Shown one piece after another: positions 15,747 to 23,493 of a DNA stretch of 29,742 nucleotides; positions within the stretch are counted from its first letter, which is position 1; each line of letters starts with the position of its first letter. The position numbers and the translations under genes were made by a program. The DNA is from JBKBIP01 sp046297495 (GTDB lineage: Bacteria > Planctomycetota > Planctomycetia > Gemmatales > Gemmataceae), in contig JBKBIP010000050.1 of the NCBI GenBank assembly GCA_046297495.1, positions 1 through 29,742 of the forward strand. Reading direction: 5' to 3'. Under the pieces are notes generated by a model. That model was not told the DNA's origin, searched no databases, and saw only the letters and a program-made list of their open reading frames with translations.

Positions 15747-16844
15747 ATGGCCTCGTTGACTCTTTTGCGGCAGGGCAGCCCCCTGGCCGACCCCATGAAG
15801 CAACGGCGTGTGCTGGGGAATGACCTGCACCGCCCGTTCGAGCAGGTTCTCGCGGAGGACGGGCTCTGGCCATTGCGGGCCATCGGCATTCGGGTGCTTC
15901 AAGTGAACGTCGGCAAGCTCTGCAACCAGACGTGTCGGCACTGTCACGTCGATGCCGGACCGGATCGCCGCGAGGTGATGACGCGCGAAACGATGCAGCT
16001 TTGCCTCGATGTCCTGTCGAAGACCGACATCCCGACGCTGGACATCACGGGCGGCGCGCCGGAGATGAACCCGCACTTCCGTTGGCTAGTCGAGCAGGCC
16101 AATGCCCTCGGCCGTCACGTCATTGACCGCTGCAACCTGACCATCCTGCTTGCCCCCGGCTATCAAACCCTGCCGGAGTTCCTGGCAGGACACCAGGTTG
16201 AGATCGTCGCCTCGCTACCCTGCTACCTGCCCGCGAACACTGACCGGCAGCGCGGCGAAGGGGTGTTCGAGAAATCCATCACGGCGCTGCGGCGGCTCAA
16301 CGAGGTTGGCTACGGCCAGCCAGACACGGGGCTGGTACTGATGCTGGTGTACAATCCGGTCGGCCCGTCGTTGCCGCCCGCGCAGGCCGCCCTGGAGGAC
16401 GCCTACCGCCGGGAGTTGTCCGCGCGCTACGGCGTGGTCTTCACCCGGCTGTTCACCATTACCAACATGCCGATCAGCCGGTTCCTGGACGACCTGGTCC
16501 AGTCGGGCCGGTACGATGAATACATGGAGAAGCTGGTCGCCGCCTACAACTCAGCGGCGGCAGCGGGCGTGATGTGCCGGACCACGCTATCGGTGGGCTG
16601 GGACGGGCGACTGTACGACTGCGACTTCAACCAGATGCTCGACCTCGGACTGGCACCAGACCTGCCGGAGCACATCCGTGACTTTGAGCGAGAGTTCCTC
16701 TCGGAGCGTCGCATCATAACGGGCCAGCACTGCTACGGCTGCACGGCGGAAAGCGGTTCGGGATGCCAGGGTGCGATCGCGAGTCCCGGTCGGACGCCCG
16801 CACGCGCGGCGGATCTACAGGGCACGAACGGAGGGTCATCATGA
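15747..16844 (+). CDS. arsS: Radical SAM enzyme ArsS (arsenosugar biosynthesis)
   Basis: A 365-residue radical SAM protein. The [4Fe-4S] motif is LCNQTCRHCHVDAGP (Cys59, Cys63, Cys66), followed by TLDITGGAPEMNPHFRWLVE, the GGxP strand. CYLPANTDRQRGEGVFEKSI is characteristic of ArsS. The C-terminal Cys-rich domain (DCDFNQMLD, then HCYGCTAESGSGCQGA) matches the extra cluster-binding region of the family. ArsS moves the deoxyadenosyl moiety of SAM onto dimethylarsenite to form dimethylarsinoyl-deoxyadenosine, the arsenosugar precursor. Its TGA overlaps the next ATG (ATGA at 16841), giving translational coupling. Confidence 0.9.
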   Translation: MASLTLLRQGSPLADPMKQRRVLGNDLHRPFEQVLAEDGLWPLRAIGIRVLQVNVGKLCNQTCRHCHVDAGPDRREVMTRETMQLCLDVLSKTDIPTLDITGGAPEMNPHFRWLVEQANALGRHVIDRCNLTILLAPGYQTLPEFLAGHQVEIVASLPCYLPANTDRQRGEGVFEKSITALRRLNEVGYGQPDTGLVLMLVYNPVGPSLPPAQAALEDAYRRELSARYGVVFTRLFTITNMPISRFLDDLVQSGRYDEYMEKLVAAYNSAAAAGVMCRTTLSVGWDGRLYDCDFNQMLDLGLAPDLPEHIRDFEREFLSERRIITGQHCYGCTAESGSGCQGAIASPGRTPARAADLQGTNGGSS

Positions 16845-18511
16845 GCGCTACCAAGGAGAAGGATGTCTCTACAAAGGGCACGCACCGAGGGCTCAAAGTG
16901 ACCGTGAACCGGTACGCGATCATCATCAAGTGGGTATCTATCGCCCTGATCGTGGTGAGCGTACTGCTGATCGTCCGGCAGTTGCCGATTGGCCAGGCGA
17001 TGGAGGCGATGAAAGGCTGGATCGACGGACTGGGAATCTGGGGGCCGGTGGTCTTGGCGATTGTGTACGTCGTGGCCACGGTGCTGTTCGTGCCAGGAAT
17101 GATCCTGACGCTGGCGGCCGGCGCAATGTTCGGATTGGTGGTCGGGACGATCACGGTTTCGATCGGATCGACGGTGGGAGCGGCGCTCGCCTTTCTGATC
17201 GCCCGCTATGTGGCCCGCGACAAGATCGCCGCAATGGCCGGTCGTCACCGCAACTTCGGCGCCATCGACCGGGCGATTGGTGAAGGAGGCTGGAAGATCG
17301 TCGCCATGCTGCGACTGTCGCCGGCGATTCCTTTCAATCTGCAAAACTATCTGTACGGGCTGACGCGGGTTCGCTTCTGGCCCTGCGTTGTCACAAGCTG
17401 GCTGGCCATGCTTCCTGGCACGTTTCTTTACGTCTATCTCGGACACGTTACGGGTGCGGCAGTTGGGGCCGACCGGGAGCGGACGACCGCCGAGTGGCTC
17501 ATGTTAGCCGTGGGGTTGCTGGCGACGGCCGCTGTCACGGTTTACATCACGTGGTTGGCCCGCCGTAAGCTGCAACAGCAAATGAAGGAAACGGCCGAGG
17601 CCAGCGATGCGTCGCCCAACGACAAGGACCAGCGCGATCAACACGAAGCTCCACGCCTGCGAAACACCATCATTCTGGCCGCGGTGGCGCTCGTCATGGT
17701 CGGTGCGACGGCCTACACGTACTATTCCGCGGCGACGATCGACCGCTGGCTGGTGGGACGGTTCGGACCGCCTCGCGTGGAAATGAAAGAGGCATACGCC
17801 GAGAACGCGGCGGGCCCGGCGTTCGATCATTCCGCGTTCGACTCACTGCTTCATCAACACGTCGATGCAGATGGTTGGGTCGATTACGACGGATTGAAAA
17901 AGGACGAGGCCAGGTTGGATGAATACCTCACGGCGGTCGCTGCCGCGCCCTTCGATGCGATGGGGCGCAACGAGAAACTCGCCTTCCTGCTCAACGCCTA
18001 CAACGCCTTCACGCTGAAACTGATCGTCGAACGCCTGCCGGTGCAGTCGATCATGGACGTTCCCGCTGCGGAGCGCTGGGACGCGGTTCGCTGGAACGTC
18101 GGCGGACAGGTGTGGAGCCTGAGCCAGATCGAACACGAACAGATTCGGCCCAAGTTTATCGAGCCGCGCGTGCATTTCGCATTGGTGTGTGCCGCCGTGG
18201 GCTGCCCGCCGCTGCGCAATGAAGCCTACGACCCGTCTCGTTTGGAGCAGCAACTGGGGGAACAGGCCCGGTATGTTCACCGGCACGCGACATGGTTAGA
18301 GTTCGATGCGCGATCCAACGTCGTCCGTCTCACGAAACTCTACGACTGGTACGGCGGCGACTTCGTACAAGTCGCGGGCAGTCGGACGAAATTCGCCGCA
18401 CGCTACTCGCCGGAACTGAAACAGGCGCTGGCAAGCGGCTCTTCGCCGCCTGTCGAGTGGCTGCCCTACGATTGGACGCTGAACAGCCTTGCCAACAAGC
18501 AGTCTCGATAA
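16841..18511 (+). CDS. Fusion of TVP38/TMEM64 membrane protein and DUF547 domain
   Basis: A 556-residue protein with GGAGGG before the ATG, which overlaps the arsS stop. Residues 1-250 form a TVP38/TMEM64 (SNARE-associated/VTT) membrane domain with several helices: FVPGMILTLAAGAMFGLVVG, ALAFLIARYVARDKIA, and the signature LRLSPAIPFNLQNYLYGLTR. A charged linker and one more transmembrane helix (IILAAVALVMVGATAYTYYS) lead to an extracytoplasmic DUF547 domain (residues 330-550) with AFLLNAYNAFTLKLI and CAAVGCPPLRNEAY. TVP38 proteins are common beside arsS, but the covalent DUF547 domain is unusual. DUF547 has a papain-like fold of unknown activity. A transport or membrane role in handling the arsenical product is inferred. 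Confidence 0.82.
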   Translation: MSATKEKDVSTKGTHRGLKVTVNRYAIIIKWVSIALIVVSVLLIVRQLPIGQAMEAMKGWIDGLGIWGPVVLAIVYVVATVLFVPGMILTLAAGAMFGLVVGTITVSIGSTVGAALAFLIARYVARDKIAAMAGRHRNFGAIDRAIGEGGWKIVAMLRLSPAIPFNLQNYLYGLTRVRFWPCVVTSWLAMLPGTFLYVYLGHVTGAAVGADRERTTAEWLMLAVGLLATAAVTVYITWLARRKLQQQMKETAEASDASPNDKDQRDQHEAPRLRNTIILAAVALVMVGATAYTYYSAATIDRWLVGRFGPPRVEMKEAYAENAAGPAFDHSAFDSLLHQHVDADGWVDYDGLKKDEARLDEYLTAVAAAPFDAMGRNEKLAFLLNAYNAFTLKLIVERLPVQSIMDVPAAERWDAVRWNVGGQVWSLSQIEHEQIRPKFIEPRVHFALVCAAVGCPPLRNEAYDPSRLEQQLGEQARYVHRHATWLEFDARSNVVRLTKLYDWYGGDFVQVAGSRTKFAARYSPELKQALASGSSPPVEWLPYDWTLNSLANKQSR

Positions 18512-18530
18512 GAACAGGATGGAGGATTCC

Positions 18531-20087
18531 GTGCTACAGGAAGATCACACAACACTTGTCGATCAGCCGGTGATCGAGCGATTGCCGCAGACTGCTCCGG
18601 CGGACGAGTTCAATCGGGAGTTGGTTCACAACGTTCATCCGGTGGACTGGGTGAACCCGAAGCCGAGCGGCCGATACAACCTGATCGTGATCGGAGCCGG
18701 CACCGCCGGGCTGGTGACGGCAGCCGGAGCGGTGGGACTGGGGGCCAAGGTCGCGTTGATCGAACGCGACCTGATGGGCGGGGATTGCCTGAACGTCGGC
18801 TGCGTGCCTTCCAAGGGGATCATTAGCGCGGCCCGTGTCGCGGCAGCCGTGCGGAATGCGCGCGAGTTCGGGGTGGAAGTGCCGGACGGCGTCAACGTGA
18901 ACTTCGCCGCCGCCATGCAGCGGATGCGACGGTTGCGCGCCCGCATCAGTCCCAATGATTCGGCCGGGCGATTCCGTGACCTGGGGATCGACGTCTATTT
19001 CGGACAGGCGAAGTTCGCGGATTCCAGCACCGTGGACGTGGACGGCACGAAACTCAACTTCAAGCGTGCCGTGATCGCGACTGGTGCGCGCGCCGCCGCG
19101 CCGCCGATTCCCGGTTTGGACGCCGTCGATTACCTGACGAACGAAACGCTGTTCTCATTGACCGAGCTTCCCCGGCGACTCGGCGTCATTGGCGCTGGTC
19201 CCATTGGCTGCGAGATGGCCCAGGCGTTCGCCCAACTCGGCTCAGAAGTGTTTCTAGTCGAGGCCCAGCACGGCATCCTGCCGCGCGAAGACCGTGATGC
19301 GGCCGAGATCGTGCAGAAGGCAATCGCGCGAGCCGGCGTTAGCCTGCTTTGTTGCGGCAAGAAACTGAAGATCGAAAACGGCGGCGGAATCCGGCTCACG
19401 GTCGAATCGCACGGCCGGGGGTATGACGAGCCGATCGACAAGCTCTTGGTCTCGGTCGGCCGGACGCCGAACGTCGAGAATCTGAATCTGGAAGCCGTGG
19501 GCGTGGACTACGACAAGAAGGGGGTGAAGGTCAACGAACGCATGCAGACGACGAACTCCAGGATTTACGCCGCCGGAGATATCTGTTCGCCGTTTCAGTT
19601 CACGCACGCGGCAGATTACATGGCGCGGATCGTGATTCAGAACGCGCTGTTCATGGGCCGCAAAAAGTCCACGTCGCTGGTGATTCCCTGGTGTACTTAC
19701 ACGTCGCCCGAGATCGCCCATGTCGGCCTGTACGAAGAGGAGGCCAGGAAACAGGGGATCGAGGTTGGCACATTCGTGCAGGAATTCCGTGACGTGGACC
19801 GTGCGATTCTAGACGGAGAAGACGAAGGCTTCGTGAAAGTCCACGTCAAGAAAGGGACTGACAAGATCGTCGGAGCAACCATCGTCGCCGGCCACGCAGG
19901 TGACATGATCTCCGAGATCACCCTAGCCATGACTCACGGCCTGGGGCTGAAGCAGATCGGCAGTACGATTCACCCGTATCCGACACAGGCTGAGGCGATT
20001 CGCAAGCTCGGCGATCAATATAGTCGCACCCGAGTGACGCCGTTTGTGAAGCGGCTCTTCAACAAGTGGCTGGCCTGGACGCGGTGA
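18531..20087 (+). CDS. MerA-like FAD-dependent NAD(P)-disulfide oxidoreductase
   Basis: A 518-residue class I pyridine nucleotide-disulfide oxidoreductase. FAD binding: NLIVIGAGTAGLVTAAGAVG. Redox-active disulfide: GGDCLNVGCVPSKG (Cys86, Cys91). NAD(P) binding: RLGVIGAGPIGCEMAQAFAQ. Second FAD motif: IYAAGDICSPFQFTHAADYM. Dimer-interface His: TIHPYPTQAEA. It has no N-terminal HMA domain and no C-terminal vicinal cysteine pair, so it is not a true mercuric reductase. Its partner may be a thiol/selenol protein or arsenical in this cluster. The GTG start at 18531 is preferred because GGAGGA lies 5 bases before it; the ATG at 18519 has no site. It follows the TVP38 fusion by 19 bases. Confidence 0.88.
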   Translation: MLQEDHTTLVDQPVIERLPQTAPADEFNRELVHNVHPVDWVNPKPSGRYNLIVIGAGTAGLVTAAGAVGLGAKVALIERDLMGGDCLNVGCVPSKGIISAARVAAAVRNAREFGVEVPDGVNVNFAAAMQRMRRLRARISPNDSAGRFRDLGIDVYFGQAKFADSSTVDVDGTKLNFKRAVIATGARAAAPPIPGLDAVDYLTNETLFSLTELPRRLGVIGAGPIGCEMAQAFAQLGSEVFLVEAQHGILPREDRDAAEIVQKAIARAGVSLLCCGKKLKIENGGGIRLTVESHGRGYDEPIDKLLVSVGRTPNVENLNLEAVGVDYDKKGVKVNERMQTTNSRIYAAGDICSPFQFTHAADYMARIVIQNALFMGRKKSTSLVIPWCTYTSPEIAHVGLYEEEARKQGIEVGTFVQEFRDVDRAILDGEDEGFVKVHVKKGTDKIVGATIVAGHAGDMISEITLAMTHGLGLKQIGSTIHPYPTQAEAIRKLGDQYSRTRVTPFVKRLFNKWLAWTR

Positions 20088-20145
20088 GCGCCCGTGTCCC
20101 GCCTTTATTCAACCACATGCCTCACGACATAAGGAGCGATTTCCA

Positions 20146-20697
20146 ATGCCCAGACTAACCGTGGTTTCGCCCGATCAGGCAACTGGCCCCGTCAAACAGA
20201 TCTATGACGACCTGACGACGAAGATGGGCAAGGTCGTGAATATCTTTCAGGGCATGGCGAACAGTGCGGCCGCCTTGCGGGCGTACCTGTCGATGTCGGC
20301 CGCGCTGGCGGAAGGTGACCTTTCGCCGGAAGACCGCGAAGTGGTGTACCTGGCAGTCAGCGAAAGCAACGGCTGCCACTACTGCGTGTCGGCTCACTCG
20401 ATGCTTGCCAAGCGCATCGGTGTGTCCGAGGACGAGACGCTGGCCGCGCGTCAATTCCATTCTCCCAATAAGAAGCGGGCCGCCCTGCTCGAATTCGTCC
20501 GCAAGGTCATCGCGACCAAGGGTTTTGTAAAGGACGAGGACATTGAGGCTGTTCGCCGAGTCGGGTACAGCGACGGCCAGATCGCAGAGTCCATCGGCTA
20601 CATCGGCTTGGCCACGTTCTCCAACCTGTTCAACCACGTCCACGACACGACGGTGGACTTCCCACCCGCTCAGAAGCTCGATGGCACCAAGGAGTAG
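20146..20697 (+). CDS. AhpD/carboxymuconolactone decarboxylase family peroxidase-like protein
   Basis: A 183-residue all-helical protein with the AhpD signature ESNGCHYCVSAHSMLAKRIG (Cys77, Cys80, His84), the CxxC plus His active site of alkylhydroperoxidase-like enzymes. A protein of this class is a regular member of arsS neighbourhoods (annotated there as an arsenosugar-associated peroxidase-like protein). It probably uses the disulfide/dithiol cycle with the preceding flavoprotein as possible reductant; that pairing is inference. AAGGAG is visible before the ATG, and the next gene begins 5 bases after its stop. Confidence 0.86.
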   Translation: MPRLTVVSPDQATGPVKQIYDDLTTKMGKVVNIFQGMANSAAALRAYLSMSAALAEGDLSPEDREVVYLAVSESNGCHYCVSAHSMLAKRIGVSEDETLAARQFHSPNKKRAALLEFVRKVIATKGFVKDEDIEAVRRVGYSDGQIAESIGYIGLATFSNLFNHVHDTTVDFPPAQKLDGTKE

Positions 20698-20702
20698 AGT
20701 GA

Positions 20703-22880
20703 ATGCTCAACAGGATCAATACGCCCAGCAACGGAGCGGCGTTTGGAAAACCCGGCATCCCGCCGCGTTGGACGCGTGGCAACAAGGACGCGGTGGGGAC
20801 GGCGTACTCCGCTTCGAGCCGCGTCTGGTTTACGCTGTCGGCCGGTATCCTGAACGAAGTCTACTACCCGACGCTTGACCGGCCGCAGATTCGCGATCTT
20901 CAGTATCTGATTACGGACGGCGAGTCGTTTTTCCACGATGAGCGCCGCCATCTGGACCACAGCATCCGCGAGTTGTCTCACCACGCCCTGGGCTATGAAG
21001 TCACCAGCACTGATCGCGAGGGGCGTTACCGCATTCTCAAACAGATCATCTCCGACCCGCACCATGCCTGCGTCCTGATCCATACGCGGTTGGAGGCCGA
21101 AGAACCGCTGAAGAGCAAGTTGAGGCTGTTTTCACTCCTGGCTCCCCACCTGGAAGTCGGCGGCTCTGGAAACACCGGGCGATCGATCGATGTAGCGGGC
21201 CGCACGATTCAAGTGGCGCATAAGGGCGACACCTGGTTGGCCATTGCCGCGTCGCTTCCGTTTGTGCGTCGTTCGTGCGGCTACGTCGGGAGTTCGGATG
21301 GGTGGACCGACCTGGCGGACAACTTCCAGATGGATTGGGCGTTCAATTCGGCGGAGGACGGCAACATCGCGCTCACCGGCGAGTTGGATTTACGAAGCGG
21401 CCGCGCGTTCACGTTGGGGCTGGCCTTCGGAAGCGGGCAGCACGATGCGGTCACCACACTCCTGCAATCGCTGGGAGTCCCCTTTGCCGATCATCGCGAG
21501 CGCTTCATCGAGCAGTGGGAGCGGGTCTGCAAGAACGTTCTGCCGGTCAAAAAGAACGTCGCCGGCGATGGCGGCCGCCTGTATCACACCAGTCACAGCT
21601 TGCTTCTGGCCCACGAGGACAAGACCTATCCCGGTGCGATGATCGCCTCGTTGAGCATCCCGTGGGGTGAGGCGCGCGGAGACGACGATATCGGCGGGTA
21701 TCACCTGGTCTGGACGCGTGACATGGTCAACAGCGCCACCGGATTGCTCGCTGCGGGCAATTCGGAGACGCCGCTGCGGTCGCTGATCTATCTTGCCTGC
21801 TCGCAACTGCCCGACGGTGGCTTTCACCAGAACTTTTGGATCAACGGCGATTTGTACTGGACCGGAATCCAGCTCGACGAAGTCGCCTTTCCCATCATGC
21901 TGGCGTGGCGGTTGCATGAGGCCGGCGCGCTGCGCGATTTCGACCCGTATCCGATGGTGCTGCGGGCCGCCAGCTATCTGGTGCGACAGGGACCGGCGAC
22001 GCCCCAGGAACGCTGGGAGGAAAACAGCGGGTACTCACCATCGACGCTGGCTTCCAACATCGCCGCGCTGACGTGTGCCGCCAGCTTCGCCCGCGGGCGG
22101 GGCGACAATGCGACCGCGACGTTTCTCCAGCAGTACGCGGACTTTCTCGAATGCCACGTGGAACCTTGGACGGTCACGGCCGAGGGGATGCTGGTGCCGG
22201 AGATTCCCCGGCACTTCATCCGCATCCATCCGGTTGATGTCACCGATTTCGAACCAAACGATGATCCGAACGTCGGGACATTGCTCGTCAAAAATGCGGG
22301 GCCCGGGCAAAGGTACGAGTTTCCGGCCAAGGAAATCATCGATGCGGGCTTCCTGGAACTGGTGCGGTACGGTATCCGCAAGCCGGGCGATCCATTAATC
22401 GAGGACTCGTTGCGTGTGGTGGATGCTCTGCTCAAAGTTGACACACCGTTCGGCCCGTGCTGGCGTCGTTACAACCACGACGGCTATGGACAGCGTGCGG
22501 ACGGCGGTCCCTTCGAGGGCTGGGGGCAAGGGCGCGCCTGGCCGCTGTTGACGGGCGAACGCGGACATTACGAATTCGCAGCGGGCCGCGACGTCACTCC
22601 TTATCTTCGCGCGCTCGAAGGCTTTGCGAATTCCACGGGACTGTTGCCCGAGCAGGTCTGGGACGAGCCGGATCGCCCTGACTTGCACTTACGTTTCGGC
22701 GGACAAACGGGTGCGGCGACTCCGCTGATGTGGGCACATGCCGAGTACATCAAGCTGCTCCGCTCGGCAAGTGACGGCAAGGTCAGGGCGAACGCACCAG
22801 CGTTATTTTCCCAGAAAGAAGGGGCGATCAAGATCAGGTCCTATTCGCTCAAGAACTGCGTGAGAAGCCTTGCCCAGTGA
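20703..22880 (+). CDS. GH15 glucan 1,4-alpha-glucosidase, C-terminal domain cut off by a MITE
   Basis: The frame codes for 725 residues. Residues 1-260 are the N-terminal beta-sandwich (NEVYYPTLDRPQIRDLQYLI). From about 290 the (alpha/alpha)6 catalytic domain has GGYHLVWTRDMVNSATGLLA, the acid WEENSGYSPSTLASNIAAL, and the base region FEGWGQGRAWPLLTGERGHY. After residue 694 (DGKV) the natural sequence stops and 31 foreign residues follow. The missing C-terminal domain lies intact at 23015-23365, beyond a 234-bp insertion. Without the insertion the protein would be about 806 residues. The catalytic core is complete, so partial activity is possible. It starts 5 bases after the AhpD-like gene. 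Confidence 0.9.
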   Translation: MLNRINTPSNGAAFGKPGIPPRWTRGNKDAVGTAYSASSRVWFTLSAGILNEVYYPTLDRPQIRDLQYLITDGESFFHDERRHLDHSIRELSHHALGYEVTSTDREGRYRILKQIISDPHHACVLIHTRLEAEEPLKSKLRLFSLLAPHLEVGGSGNTGRSIDVAGRTIQVAHKGDTWLAIAASLPFVRRSCGYVGSSDGWTDLADNFQMDWAFNSAEDGNIALTGELDLRSGRAFTLGLAFGSGQHDAVTTLLQSLGVPFADHRERFIEQWERVCKNVLPVKKNVAGDGGRLYHTSHSLLLAHEDKTYPGAMIASLSIPWGEARGDDDIGGYHLVWTRDMVNSATGLLAAGNSETPLRSLIYLACSQLPDGGFHQNFWINGDLYWTGIQLDEVAFPIMLAWRLHEAGALRDFDPYPMVLRAASYLVRQGPATPQERWEENSGYSPSTLASNIAALTCAASFARGRGDNATATFLQQYADFLECHVEPWTVTAEGMLVPEIPRHFIRIHPVDVTDFEPNDDPNVGTLLVKNAGPGQRYEFPAKEIIDAGFLELVRYGIRKPGDPLIEDSLRVVDALLKVDTPFGPCWRRYNHDGYGQRADGGPFEGWGQGRAWPLLTGERGHYEFAAGRDVTPYLRALEGFANSTGLLPEQVWDEPDRPDLHLRFGGQTGAATPLMWAHAEYIKLLRSASDGKVRANAPALFSQKEGAIKIRSYSLKNCVRSLAQ
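22775..22782 (+). repeat. Target site duplication, left copy
   Basis: CGGCAAGG, repeated at 23017-23024. Confidence 0.8.
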
Positions 22881-23016
22881 GGCGGTGGCGCTAGAATGGC
22901 GGTCCATCGGTTTCTTGGCGGTTTTCACGCTATTTCGAGAGACAAAAATGACTTTGCGCATCTTTACATTCCATAACTCGTGATAGCAGGCGAACTTTGT
23001 GATGCGTTTGCCCTGA
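22783..23016. mobile_element. MITE-like insertion in the GH15 gene (234 bp)
   Basis: The two ends are inverted repeats of 17 bases, TCAGGGC(G/A)AACGCA(C/T)CA, matching at 15 positions. The element is flanked by an 8-bp direct repeat CGGCAAGG (22775-22782 and 23017-23024). Removing the element plus one repeat copy restores the GH15 frame exactly (SDGKVFDL). There is no transposase gene inside. Because neighbouring bases also match (13-bp direct repeat TGACGGCAAGGTC), the exact edges could shift by 2-3 bases. Confidence 0.85.
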
Positions 23017-23365
23017 CGGCAAGGTCTTCGACTTGATTCCCGCAGTCGCCGATCGCTACCAGCATCGTCGCGACTGCATGACGTTGGAGATCTGGAAACC
23101 CAATCGCCGCATCCGCACCATCCGGCCCGGAGTGACGCTGCGGATTCAGGCGCCGGCTTCTTTTCGCTTGCGCTGGTCTCGGGATGAATGGAAGACGACG
23201 CAGGAGACCCCCGCCACGGCCACGGCTCTGAATATCCATTACGTCGACATCCCTGTCGCGAAGGGACAATCCGGTTCCATTCGTTTTACCTTCTTTTGGA
23301 CAGACGAGGATCGATGGGATGGAAAGGATTGTGCGGTGGAGATTCGGGGGAACCGGGACGCATAA
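23015..23365 (+). pseudogene. Separated C-terminal domain of the GH15 glucoamylase
   Basis: In the frame of the upstream gene, this piece reads DGKVFDLIPAVADRYQ and goes on through LEIWKPNRRIRTIRPG, TLRIQAPASFRLRWSRDEWK and IRFTFFWTDEDRWDGKDC to a TAA. It is the beta-rich accessory domain that follows the catalytic domain in long bacterial GH15 proteins. It has no start codon with a ribosome binding site, so it is probably not translated alone. Confidence 0.85.
23017..23024 (+). repeat. Target site duplication, right copy
   Basis: CGGCAAGG, repeated at 22775-22782. Confidence 0.8.
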
Positions 23366-23397
23366 TGGACAATCCTCGTATCAATCGAATTCGCGTT

Positions 23398-23443
23398 AGG
23401 TCTCTCAACAGGTCTCTCAACAGTAAGGGGAGGTAAGGGGAGG
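23398..23443 (+). repeat. Two short tandem duplications before zwf
   Basis: AGGTCTCTCAAC occurs twice in a row (23398-23421), followed by TAAGGGGAGG twice (23424-23443). They probably arose by replication slippage, and they fall in the leader of the glucose-6-phosphate dehydrogenase gene. Confidence 0.7.
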
Positions 23444-23493
23444 CGTCATGAGTGAAATGATGTCTGGCACATCGATCTTGAAATGAGGCCACG

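Noticed and set aside
18531..20087. True mercuric reductase (merA)
   Set aside because: It has the CxxxxC redox site but neither the N-terminal HMA domain nor the C-terminal vicinal cysteines needed to bind Hg(II).
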